DNA of 64,000 bases, from assembly GCF_965278975.1 (NCBI RefSeq), contig NZ_OZ257126.1:1550001-1614000 (forward strand), written 5' to 3'. A program made the translations under genes and the position numbers. Shown piece by piece: positions 19,601-26,986 of this stretch (position 1 is the first letter of the stretch; the number at the start of each line of letters is the position of its first letter). Under the pieces are notes generated by a model that worked only from the letters and a program-made list of their open reading frames with translations, was not told the origin of the DNA and made no database searches. This DNA comes from Ferrovibrio sp965278975 (GTDB taxonomy: Bacteria; Pseudomonadota; Alphaproteobacteria; Ferrovibrionales; Ferrovibrionaceae).

Positions 19601-19740
19601 TGCTGGTGTCGCAGGTGGTCACGCTCTATGTCACGCCGGTATTGTTCCTGGTGTTTGAAACCGCATCGCAGAAGGTGAACCGGCTGTTCGCCGGCAAGCC
19701 CGCCACAATTGCAGCAGAAAAACCGGCAGAAGCAGTCTAG
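16609..19740 (+). CDS. RND-family efflux pump, HAE1/MdtBC-like
   Basis: The protein has 1043 residues, the usual size of a 12-helix RND permease. The start MNISKPFIERPVMTALL is the classic N-terminus of the family; the in-frame upstream ATG lies inside the adaptor gene. Two large periplasmic loops lie at about 40-330 and 560-860. The proton-relay Asp pair is visible in helix 4 (IGFVVDDAIVMVENV), and the second-half LIGIVKKNAIMIVDFA is typical of MdtB/MdtC-type pumps. With the adaptor and TolC-like genes it makes a complete tripartite exporter. Its place inside a lipid-type biosynthetic operon points to product export rather than general drug efflux, by inference. Confidence 0.9.
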   Translation: MNISKPFIERPVMTALLTITLIILGWVGYRSLPISALPRMDLPVISVTAILPGASAEVIASAVASPLERQLATIPGIDTISSKSALGRASITIQFRLDVDINAAAQDVESALSVAQRQLPKEMPAPPTYLKLNPALSPILFMAMASQSQSLVQLNDIAENIIVPRLSAVPGVAQIMILGSQRYAVRIQADPNELAARGIGLDQLKQAVAAASSTTPSGTIESPSQSFVIDVGNQPRDAASYRDVIVAHRAGQPPVRLSEVATLFDSVEVQESASFAGEQKVILLAVQRQPESNAVAVVDEVRKAVSTLGNRIPAGVKIEELFDQTTSVRDSVADVQFTLGLTIFLVVLVIFLFLKRLTATLVPAIALPVTLVATFMTMWAMGFSLNNISLLALTLSIGFVVDDAIVMVENVMRHIEEGKPPRQAAIEGAREVGFTIISITMSLIMVFVPVVFMGGTVGKLFHEFGVTISLAILFSGIISVTLTPCLSAYWLRPEKPRAKPLLFDRIVDGLFDGLLAGYRVTLDFGLRHPVLVLLMMVGSFVATGYMMAKIPKGFFPTEDTGYISATTESRSDISYQAMLQMQQEAAAVIAKHPDVVKVTSIIGVNEINSSLSSGRLFVQLRKRPGQRQKGVLDVIDDLRSSTAVVPGLMIYFQPVQSLQTSARASKAKYQVNLQGTDIDEVQQWATKLEDRMKAEAIYLDLSSDSDQNTPRLVFTPNVQRMTNLGVTADVLRQTLYTAFGGAQAASIYTSASSYKVILELKPEYRTRPEDIENLSVRSSDGKQVPLSSFGRVTVSGGAALVAHLGELPVITLSFNLSDKTPLSHAVSEIERLRNEIDIPAHITLDLGGDAKAFAAGMSGEGLLLLAALFAVYVILGILYESLIHPVTILAGLPSAALGAVGTLALFHRPLDVIGMIGILMLIGIVKKNAIMIVDFALQRKAEGVTDPHAAVREACLLRFRPIMMTTLAAILGAVPIAVGAGAGAELRQPLGLAVVGGLLVSQVVTLYVTPVLFLVFETASQKVNRLFAGKPATIAAEKPAEAV

Positions 19741-19749
19741 GGAGCGGGT

Positions 19750-20880
19750 ATGCGTTATCATGGTACGGATATCGACGGGGTGTCGCTGGAGCCGGAGAAG
19801 CTCGAAATCCGTGGCACCTCGCTCACTGAGCTGATCGGCGGCATCGATTTCATCGGCAGCATTCCGTTCACGCTGACCGGCGAACGCGCAGCACCGGAGG
19901 CATTGGCGAAACTGGATGCGGCACTGGCCGGCTGGCTTGGCGGTATCGCGGCGGAGCATCCCGGCTATCGCCTCGCGGCTCTGGCGGCGGAAACCGGCGC
20001 CGGCATGGCGCAGGCAGTCACGGCCGGCTTGATGGGCTTCGATAAGGCCGCCGCCAAGCAGGCTTTCGCCGGGCTGGATTTCCTGCCCGCAGAAGCAGCC
20101 GAGGGCTTAGCCGTCACCGCCTCGGTACCGGCGCTGCTGGCGGCCTGGCGCCGCCACAAGCCGGACTCGAAACTTGCCAAAGACTGGCAGCCGCCGCAGC
20201 AGGGCGGTTTCGTTGATCGCGCGCTGGCCAGCGTTGCCGATGCGCCACCGCCCTCGCCGGCCGCGCGCATTTTCTTCGATGATGCCCTGGTCACCTGGAT
20301 CGGCGGTTTCGGCTATGTGCCGCCCAGCATCATGATCCCGCGCATTTCAATCGGCACCGGCGTGCCGGTGCATCATGCCCTGGCGGCCGGCTTCGGTGCG
20401 GCGGGGCCGATGCATATCGGCGCCTGCGAACAGGCCACCGGCATGATCATGGCCGCCCTGGCGATGCCGCAGGGCAGCCCGGAGCAGCGGATCAAGCTGG
20501 TGATCGATGCTGTGCTGGCCAAGGGGATGCGCATCGGCGGCTTCGGCCATCCGCTGTTCCTGGAAGACCCGCGCCCGCCGCGCCTGCGTCAGCGCGCCGC
20601 CGAACTCGGCCTGGCGCATCCGGCGCTGGAGCTGTTCGAGGCTGCCTGTGCCCTCATGCTGGCCGAGCATAAGCTGAAGCCGAATGTGGATTTCGCCACC
20701 GGCACGGCCTTCGCCATGGCCGGTATCCGCGATCCGGGTGCCGCCGCCGGCATCGCCATGATGGGCCGCACCATCGGCATGCTGGCGCATATCGTCGAAC
20801 GCCGCGCCCGCCCGCCCTTCGGCGTCACCTCGGCCACGGCGCGCAAGTATCTCGACATGGTGCCCAAGGGTTGGTTGTAA
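19750..20880 (+). CDS. Citrate-synthase-fold enzyme (citrate synthase / citryl-CoA lyase-like)
   Basis: The protein has 376 residues. All three catalytic residues of the citrate synthase superfamily are in place: His222 (PMHIGACEQ), His267 (GGFGHPLFLEDPR) and Asp314 (NVDFATGTAFA). The sequence resembles the citryl-CoA lyase-like branch (PVHHALAAGFGAAGP) more than housekeeping GltA, and the N-terminal 130 residues are divergent. Family members join or cleave an acyl-CoA and an oxo-acid such as oxaloacetate. In a megasynthase operon it may condense the finished acyl chain with an oxo-acid to give an alkylcitrate-like product; that is inference. GGGAG precedes the start, and the gene follows the RND pump gene after nine bases. 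Confidence 0.75.
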   Translation: MRYHGTDIDGVSLEPEKLEIRGTSLTELIGGIDFIGSIPFTLTGERAAPEALAKLDAALAGWLGGIAAEHPGYRLAALAAETGAGMAQAVTAGLMGFDKAAAKQAFAGLDFLPAEAAEGLAVTASVPALLAAWRRHKPDSKLAKDWQPPQQGGFVDRALASVADAPPPSPAARIFFDDALVTWIGGFGYVPPSIMIPRISIGTGVPVHHALAAGFGAAGPMHIGACEQATGMIMAALAMPQGSPEQRIKLVIDAVLAKGMRIGGFGHPLFLEDPRPPRLRQRAAELGLAHPALELFEAACALMLAEHKLKPNVDFATGTAFAMAGIRDPGAAAGIAMMGRTIGMLAHIVERRARPPFGVTSATARKYLDMVPKGWL

Positions 20881-20910
20881 GAACTGGGGCTGGCTTTAAG
20901 GAGACCTGGA

Positions 20911-21567
20911 ATGCTGGATACCGGCCTGCGCAATAAGCAATCGGCGGAAGATTACGACCGCTACACCGCCACGGCGACGCAGCCCTGGGATGCGCTGTTC
21001 GTCGAACGCTGCGCCGCTTTGCGTCCGCGCGAAAGCGGCGGCAGCCTCTCCGATGTTGGCGCTGGCACCGGCGTGCTGCTGGAAAAACTGAGCCAGCATC
21101 CCGGCTTTGCTGATTGGACTTTAAGCGGCATCGAGCATTTCGATGACATGGTGCAGGCCGCCAATGAGCGCCTGGGCAAGATAGCGCCACGGATCAAGGT
21201 GCAACTCGGCGATGCGGCCAAGCTGCCCTATGCCGATGGCAGCCTGGATCTGGTGGTCAGCCGCGCCACGATTCACCACCTGCCGGATCAGGTGGCCGCC
21301 CTGCGCGAGATGCACCGGGTGCTCAAGCCCGGCGGCGTCGGCATGATCCATGACGTGCGCCGCGACATGCCGGAAAAGGTGCTCACCGCCTTCAACAAGA
21401 TGCGTGCCGCCGTCGGCTATGGCCCAACGACGTTGGAAGAAAAGCTTACCCCGGCCGAGATGGCCGCCCTGCTGGAGAAAGCAGGCCTGAGCCAGACCAG
21501 CACGATTCACACCTCAAGCGAAGGCGTCGGCGCCATCGGCTTTGAAGTGGTGATCCGCAAGGTATGA
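20911..21567 (+). CDS. Class I SAM-dependent methyltransferase
   Basis: The protein has 218 residues with a Rossmann methyltransferase fold: motif I DVGAGTGVLLEKL near residues 47-59, an acidic strand-2 region (GIEHFDDMV), motif II GDAAKLPYADGSLDLVVS and the post-motif HRVLKPGGVGMIHDV. It belongs to the Methyltransf_11/UbiE-like group, which methylates small molecules and lipids. AAGGAG lies about eight bases before the ATG. Its stop overlaps the next megasynthase start (ATGA). In context it would O- or C-methylate the operon product, for instance a carboxylate, though the target is unknown. Confidence 0.8.
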   Translation: MLDTGLRNKQSAEDYDRYTATATQPWDALFVERCAALRPRESGGSLSDVGAGTGVLLEKLSQHPGFADWTLSGIEHFDDMVQAANERLGKIAPRIKVQLGDAAKLPYADGSLDLVVSRATIHHLPDQVAALREMHRVLKPGGVGMIHDVRRDMPEKVLTAFNKMRAAVGYGPTTLEEKLTPAEMAALLEKAGLSQTSTIHTSSEGVGAIGFEVVIRKV

Positions 21568-24500
21568 ACCAAATGGGCATGAAGCAGGCCGCCTGGGTTG
21601 CCGCCATCCAGGCAGGCACCGCCAGCGCGGCGCCGGGGCTGCCGCTGTTGCATGCCACCGCTGCGGCGGATTTCCAGGATGCGCTGCGCCAGGCGATCAG
21701 CACCGCGCCGGCCTTGCTGATCCTGGCCGGTGAACCGGCTTTGCAGCTGCGGCTGGAACCGGAGCCGACGCCCGAGAGTATCGCCCTGCTGCGCCTGGAT
21801 GGCGCAATGCCGGCGCTCGAAGAGTGCGGCCTGCTGCTGCGGCTGGGGGATGACTGGCCGCAACTGGCAGCACCGGCGCCGCGCAGCATCTGCTGGTGCG
21901 TCGAGGACCGTGCCGAGGATGCCGCGCCGCTTGAGGCTTTCCGTGATCTGCTGCTGGCGCTGCATGACCGCGAATTGCCGGTGCGTCGCAGTGATGCGCG
22001 CTATCCGCTGCCGCGCCATTCAGCACAAGAACAGCCCCTGCCCTGGATTCAGGGCGGCGAGCAGCCGCGCCGCGCCGCGCTGTGCTGGCGCATGGACGGC
22101 ATCGCGCAGGCACTGCATCTGGAAGAAGCCAATGGCGCCATCGAGCGTGCGCCGCTCAGGCGCTCCTGGCGTTCGGAACTGGTGGTGCTGTCGGCGCCGG
22201 ACCGCGATGGCCTGCTGAAGCAGCTTGGCGCGCTGAAGGCCGCGGCCGGCGGTACGCTTGAGGAAATCGCCACCCGCTCGGCGGCTCAAGCGCCAGGCAA
22301 GGCGCGGCTCGCCATCGTCGCCGCCTCACGCGCCGAATTCGATACGCGGCTGGCCCAGGCCGAAAAGCTGCTGAAAACCAGCGACAAGCCGCGCATCAGT
22401 CACCCCGCCGGCATCTACTTCGCCCATGCGGACGAGAAGACCAAGGTGGCTTTGCTCTATCCCGGCCAGGGCATGCAATATGCCGGCATGCTGCGCGATG
22501 CCATCCGCTGCCTGCCCGGCCTGCGTGGCTGGTTCGATCTGCTTGATGGGGCCTATCCGCCGCATCTGCCTTTCCTGCCAAGCCGGCTGCTGTTCCAGCC
22601 GCATGATGACGGCTCGCCGGAACAGAAGGCACTGCATGCGCTTTCCGGTGGCGGCCTCGCGGCCTTGATCGCGGCCCTGGCCTGCACGGATTTCCTCCAT
22701 GGCCTCGGCCTCAAGCCGGCGGCGATGCTGGGCCACAGCAATGGTGAGAATGCCGCCCTGGTGGCATCCGGCGTGCTGCGTACCAGCACGCGCAAGGGCG
22801 TGTTCAGCACTTTGGCGTATATGAGCGTGCTGTTCTCCAGTTCCGACCGCTCCGGCGAGCGCATCGCCGGGCAATGCTTTGCCCTCGCCCTGCCGCAGGG
22901 CATGACGGAGCAAGACTTTGCCGCGCTGCTCGGGCCGGATGTGCATGTCACCATGGATAACTGCCCGCAGCAGAAGGTGATCTGGGGCCGGGGTGCGGCG
23001 CTGGAGGCGGCCTTGCAGCGGCTGCGCGATGCCGGCGTGATGTGCCTGCCGCTGCCGATCTCGCAGCCCTATCACACGCCGCTTTTCGCGCCGATCGCCG
23101 AGCAGTTCCTGGGCGATTACGGCCTGCTCGATCTCGGCCCCGGCCGCGTGCCGCTCTATAGCGGCCTCACGGCGCGGCCATTCCCGGAAACCGTGCCGGA
23201 GATCGTGCGCGTCGCCAGCGGGCAATGGTCGGCGCCGGTGCGTTTCGGTGATGCCATCGCGCGTATGCATGAAGATGGCTTGCGCGTCTTCATCGATGCC
23301 GGTCCCGGCGGCCGCCTGGCCGGCTTCGTGCGCGATACCCTGCGCGACCGCGACCATGTCGCCCTGGCGCTGGACCAGGATAGCCGCCCGGATATCAGCA
23401 CGCCGTTGCGCAGCGTGGCGCAGCTTTTCGTGCTGGGTGCGATCGACAGCATCGCCGCGCTCTATCCTGCGGCAGTTTCCGCGCCGCCGCCGGTTGAGCA
23501 GGCTATGCCACAAACGTCAGCCATGCAGCCAGCGCAGACAAATCCTGTACAGGCAAATCCCGTGCAGGCGCAGCTGGTGCAGCAGCATATGCGGCTGATG
23601 CAGGAATTCCTGCAGCGCGAGACGCGGCTGTTTGCCTCCATCGCAGCGAAGCTGCAGCAGGAGGCCGGTATGGCGGCGCAGCGGGCGCCAACGCAGGAGA
23701 CATCCGCGCCACCCACTGTCGATGCCCTCGTTAATATCGATGCGTTGGCGCAATACGGCCTGCTCGGCATCGAGCGCCGGAATGACGCCTGGGAAGCGCG
23801 ACTGCGCCTGACGCCGGAGCAGCAGAGCTTTCTCTACGATCATGTTTTCGGCTGGCGCCGCAGCCGGCACAGTTCAGAAGAAACCGGCCTTGCCGTGCTG
23901 CCGCTGTTCATGTCGCTGGAAATCGCCGCCGCTGCCGCCAGCCGCGTGGCGGCGGAAAGCGGCGGTGCGGCCCTGGTGGTGCGGCGGATCGAACAGGTGC
24001 GCGGCCATCGCTGGCTCGCTGCCGATAGCGGCGCCATCGACATCCAGCTCCGCGTCACCCCGCTGCCGGCCAAGGCGCGGCAGGAGCGGCGCTTCGCCGT
24101 AGCTTTAAGCGAGGGTGAGCCCGGTGCTGCCCTGCTGGCCTTCGATTGCATCGTCGATCTCGGCCCCGGCTATCTGCCGGCCCCGGTGCCGCTGGCTTTG
24201 CCGGCTGCTGCACCGCCGCCCGAAACCATGCTGAGCGCCGCCGAGTTCCGCAAAAAGCTGTTCCATGGCCCGGCCTTCTCCTCGCTGGAGCGCATGCTCA
24301 GCATCGCGCCCGACGGCATTGCATTGTCGCTCAGCGTGCCGCCGCAGGAAAATCTGTTCAGCCAGCAACCGCAACCGCGCCTCTGCGTGCCGGGGCCGCT
24401 GCTGGATTCCGCGGGCCAGATCCTGGCGCTGCATGAGAAGGCCACCACGGGCCGCGTCTTCGGCCTGTTCCCCTATGGCATCGATGCCCTGAGCTTCCAC

Positions 24501-25424
24501 GCCGCTCCGGCAGCGGGCGGCGCGGCCATGGGCTGCGTTGCGCGGCATCGCCATGTGCCGGGCGGCATGATCGGGGCGCTGGATTATCTTGATGCGATGG
24601 GCCGCGTCGCGGTGCGGATCGAGGGCCTGCGCGGGCATTTCTTCGACTGGTCGCGGCGCTGGGAGCGGCTGTTCTTCCCCGGCCAGAAGCCGGAACCGCT
24701 GGCCGATTTGCTGCATGCCGAACCAGGCATGGCGGCCTGTATCCTCCGCGATTTCGAGCCGGGCTTCCTCGATGCCAGCCACAAGATCTGGCTGCGCGTG
24801 CTGGCCGCCGTGTCGTTGCGGTCTGGGGAGGTGGAAAGTTTCCGCGCCCTGCCGGGGATAGGTGCCCGCCAGCGCGACTGGCTGCTGGGCCGCCTGGCGG
24901 CAAAGGAGGCTGGCGTCGCCTTGCTCGGCGCCGAATATGATGTGGCCGATCTTGAGGTGGTCGGCGATGCGACCGGCGGCACGCGGTTGCTGCAAGGCGA
25001 TACAATGTCGCCTTGCTCGATCAGCCACTGCACCGGCTTTGCCGCCGCTGTTGCCGCCGAGCCGGGCTGGCGCGTCGGCATCGATATCGAGCCGCGCGCC
25101 GCCGGTGCCACGCGGCTGCTCGATCCCGGCCTGGCTTTCACGGCTATCGAGGCCGATGCGCTGGCACGCCACGGCCAGGTGTTGCTGTGGTGTGCCAAGG
25201 AAGCGGCGGCCAAGGCCATTGGCACCGGCCTGATGGGTGCGCCGACGCGTTTCGAGATACTGCCGGAGCAGCCGGCACCGGATCTGTTGCAGCTTAATGT
25301 GGCTGGTGAAACCATCACCGTGCGGCTGCTTGAGCATGCCGATTGTTACGCGGCCCTGTGCCGCATCGATGCCGCCAGTGCGGAACGCCTGGCGCAGAAG
25401 CTTGCCGCCGCCATCGCGGCATAG
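21564..25424 (+). CDS. Second megasynthase: AT, DH and fused phosphopantetheinyl transferase
   Basis: The protein has 1286 residues. The first 290 residues are of unclear fold. An acyltransferase follows (YPGQGMQYAG near 300, Ser392 in GHSNGEN). A Gln/Ala linker leads to a hotdog-type polyketide dehydratase (His760 in YDHVFGW, Asp948 in LLDSAGQ). The C-terminus is a Sfp/AcpS-superfamily phosphopantetheinyl transferase with Asp1174 and Glu1176 in GIDIEP and Lys1212/Glu1213 in WCAKEAAAKA. This supplies the DH missing from the first synthase and the enzyme that activates both ACPs. No KS, chain-length-factor domain or thioesterase is present. Translation is coupled to the methyltransferase gene (ATGA). 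Confidence 0.82.
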   Translation: MNQMGMKQAAWVAAIQAGTASAAPGLPLLHATAAADFQDALRQAISTAPALLILAGEPALQLRLEPEPTPESIALLRLDGAMPALEECGLLLRLGDDWPQLAAPAPRSICWCVEDRAEDAAPLEAFRDLLLALHDRELPVRRSDARYPLPRHSAQEQPLPWIQGGEQPRRAALCWRMDGIAQALHLEEANGAIERAPLRRSWRSELVVLSAPDRDGLLKQLGALKAAAGGTLEEIATRSAAQAPGKARLAIVAASRAEFDTRLAQAEKLLKTSDKPRISHPAGIYFAHADEKTKVALLYPGQGMQYAGMLRDAIRCLPGLRGWFDLLDGAYPPHLPFLPSRLLFQPHDDGSPEQKALHALSGGGLAALIAALACTDFLHGLGLKPAAMLGHSNGENAALVASGVLRTSTRKGVFSTLAYMSVLFSSSDRSGERIAGQCFALALPQGMTEQDFAALLGPDVHVTMDNCPQQKVIWGRGAALEAALQRLRDAGVMCLPLPISQPYHTPLFAPIAEQFLGDYGLLDLGPGRVPLYSGLTARPFPETVPEIVRVASGQWSAPVRFGDAIARMHEDGLRVFIDAGPGGRLAGFVRDTLRDRDHVALALDQDSRPDISTPLRSVAQLFVLGAIDSIAALYPAAVSAPPPVEQAMPQTSAMQPAQTNPVQANPVQAQLVQQHMRLMQEFLQRETRLFASIAAKLQQEAGMAAQRAPTQETSAPPTVDALVNIDALAQYGLLGIERRNDAWEARLRLTPEQQSFLYDHVFGWRRSRHSSEETGLAVLPLFMSLEIAAAAASRVAAESGGAALVVRRIEQVRGHRWLAADSGAIDIQLRVTPLPAKARQERRFAVALSEGEPGAALLAFDCIVDLGPGYLPAPVPLALPAAAPPPETMLSAAEFRKKLFHGPAFSSLERMLSIAPDGIALSLSVPPQENLFSQQPQPRLCVPGPLLDSAGQILALHEKATTGRVFGLFPYGIDALSFHAAPAAGGAAMGCVARHRHVPGGMIGALDYLDAMGRVAVRIEGLRGHFFDWSRRWERLFFPGQKPEPLADLLHAEPGMAACILRDFEPGFLDASHKIWLRVLAAVSLRSGEVESFRALPGIGARQRDWLLGRLAAKEAGVALLGAEYDVADLEVVGDATGGTRLLQGDTMSPCSISHCTGFAAAVAAEPGWRVGIDIEPRAAGATRLLDPGLAFTAIEADALARHGQVLLWCAKEAAAKAIGTGLMGAPTRFEILPEQPAPDLLQLNVAGETITVRLLEHADCYAALCRIDAASAERLAQKLAAAIAA

Positions 25425-25447
25425 CATGATCAGCAGTGGAGACAGCC

Positions 25448-25732
25448 ATGGCAGTTCTGGACATCATCAAGCGCAATCTCATCCAGGTGCGGCAGGACCT
25501 GGACCTGGACTGGATGAGCGCCGATACCCGGATGCGTGCCGAGCTGGACCTTACCTCCATCGATCTGCTCAACCTGTTGGCATTGATGACCCAGTCGCTC
25601 GGCCGCAAGATCATGTATGAGAGTCTGCTGCTGCCCGGCGGAAAGCCTCGCCCGGAATTGACGCTCGGCGAACTGGCGGCCTTCATCGAAGCCAACCTCG
25701 ATGCCGCCGCACCGGCCGTGAAAGCCATGTAA
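25448..25732 (+). CDS. Free-standing acyl carrier protein
   Basis: The protein has 94 residues, the typical ACP length. The phosphopantetheine site is Ser37 in ELDLTSIDLLNLL, where the usual DS is TS, with the helix-2 hydrophobic pattern kept. The C-terminal part is longer than in housekeeping AcpP and carries LLLPGGKPRPELTLGELAAF, similar to discrete ACPs of secondary metabolism. ATG 25448 has GGAG seven bases upstream; an in-frame ATG at 25436 lies before that ribosome site. The last base of its stop is the first base of the lipoprotein ATG (TAATG). Confidence 0.8.
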   Translation: MAVLDIIKRNLIQVRQDLDLDWMSADTRMRAELDLTSIDLLNLLALMTQSLGRKIMYESLLLPGGKPRPELTLGELAAFIEANLDAAAPAVKAM

Positions 25733-26253
25733 TGATCCGTCTCGACCGCGTTGCTGTTTTCCTCCTGCTGCCGCTGCTGCTTACCGCCTGCGGCGGCAAG
25801 ATGCCGAAGCTGGGTTTCGGTTCCCGCGACAGCCGCCCGCCGCCGCTGGCCGAACTGGCGCAGCAGCCGGCGCCGAATACCGCCTATGGCTTCTGCGGCT
25901 ATTGCCTGCTCGACAAGGACGGCAAGCAGGTGGCGGAATCTACTGCGATCCGGGGTTTCTTCGAGAGAGCCGAGCGTAAGGGTGACAAGCTGGAAGTGAG
26001 CGGGTGGGCCGCCGATATGGATGCCAAGGCGCCAGTGTCGGAAGTGATCATCTTCGCCAAGGGCCGCATTGTCGCGCGCGGCCGTCCGACCGAGTCGCGG
26101 CCCGATGTGGTGCAGGCCCTGCAACTGCCACAGACCACGGCCATTTATGGCTTTAATTTCTCCATCAATATTGCCGAGATCGGCGACCCGGTGGTGAATT
26201 TCGCCATCGACCGTGCCGGCAAGGCACGCAGCCTGGAAGTGGCCAACCGCTAG
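25732..26253 (+). CDS. Outer-membrane-type lipoprotein, last gene of the megasynthase operon
   Basis: The protein has 173 residues with a lipoprotein signal peptide: RLDRVAVFLLLPLLLTAC, lipobox LTAC, lipidated Cys20. The mature part has a small Cys pair (YGFCGYCLLDKDG) and then a beta-rich stretch (VSGWAADMDAK, VIIFAKGRIVARG, ESRPDVVQAL, IYGFNFSI). This matches a recurring GWA...RPDV...GF sandwich pattern that I recall from bacterial envelope and polysaccharide-related proteins. Residue 21 is Gly, so outer-membrane sorting is plausible. Tight coupling to the ACP gene puts it in the operon, perhaps helping product export or anchoring. Function unknown. Confidence 0.65.
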   Translation: MIRLDRVAVFLLLPLLLTACGGKMPKLGFGSRDSRPPPLAELAQQPAPNTAYGFCGYCLLDKDGKQVAESTAIRGFFERAERKGDKLEVSGWAADMDAKAPVSEVIIFAKGRIVARGRPTESRPDVVQALQLPQTTAIYGFNFSINIAEIGDPVVNFAIDRAGKARSLEVANR

Positions 26254-26269
26254 ACCGTCGCTAGACCGT
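26248..26269 (+). repeat. Perfect 11-bp tandem duplication across a stop codon
   Basis: CGCTAGACCGT is repeated immediately (26248-26258 and 26259-26269). The first copy holds the lipoprotein stop codon TAG. It looks like a recent slippage duplication. Confidence 0.7.
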
Positions 26270-26356
26270 ATTGTCGGGATGCAATAATCCGCTTGCCGCA
26301 AGACAGAGCGCGGGCTTTAGTCGCGGCAGCTACGCCCCCTTGCGGAAATTCCAGCC

Positions 26357-26986
26357 ATGCCCGGTTCACTCTACACCCCCGCCCATTTCGCCGCGCCCGA
26401 CCGCGAGGCGATGCTGGCCCTGATCGAGACATATGATTTCGGCATCCTGTTCGTCGCCGATGGCGACGATATCCAGGCCAGCCACCTGCCCTTCATGCTT
26501 GACCGCACGAGCGGCGAAAACGGTACCCTGCTGGCGCATGTGGCGCGGGCCAACCCGATCTGGAAATTGCTGGAGAGCCGCCCGGCGCTGGCGGTGTTCC
26601 AGGGCGAGCATGGCTATGTCTCGCCGCGCTGGTACGAGGCCCAACCGGCGGTGCCGACCTGGAATTATGCTGCCGTGCATGCCAAGGGCCCGGCACGCCT
26701 GATCCATGATGCGGCGGAGCTGAAAATCCTGGTCGACCGCTTGAGCCGGATCTATGAGGACCCGGCGCAATGGTCGGTGGCCGGCCAGCCGGAACGCTTC
26801 ATCGATGGCCTGGCGCGCGGCATTGTCGGCATCGAGATCGAGATCGCCGAGTTGCAGGGCAAGTTCAAGTTCAGCCAGAACCGCCCGGCTGCGGACCGCG
26901 CCAAGGTGCTGGCCGAGCTTGAGGCATCCGAACGCCATGGCGACCGCGCGCTGGCCACCGAGATGCGCAAGGTGCTGAAGCTCTAG
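26357..26986 (+). CDS. PaiB-family FMN-binding protein
   Basis: The protein has 209 residues. It shows the split-barrel flavin-binding pattern of the PaiB/negative transcriptional regulator family: MPGSLYTPAHFAAPD at the N-terminus, HLPFMLD, LLAHVARANPIWK, YVSPRWYEAQPAVPTWNYAAVHAKG in the centre (the diagnostic segment) and KFKFSQNRPAADRAKVLAEL at the end. In Bacillus the name comes from repression of sporulation and protease genes, but most relatives are thought to be FMN- or heme-binding oxidoreductase-like proteins. Its stop codon overlaps that of the convergent glycosyltransferase gene by four bases. Confidence 0.85.
   Translation: MPGSLYTPAHFAAPDREAMLALIETYDFGILFVADGDDIQASHLPFMLDRTSGENGTLLAHVARANPIWKLLESRPALAVFQGEHGYVSPRWYEAQPAVPTWNYAAVHAKGPARLIHDAAELKILVDRLSRIYEDPAQWSVAGQPERFIDGLARGIVGIEIEIAELQGKFKFSQNRPAADRAKVLAELEASERHGDRALATEMRKVLKL

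Noticed and set aside
21564..25424. A chain-length-factor or second ketosynthase domain, expected by analogy with PfaC.
   Set aside because: No DSACAS-like or CLF-like motif; the first 290 residues do not resemble a thiolase fold.
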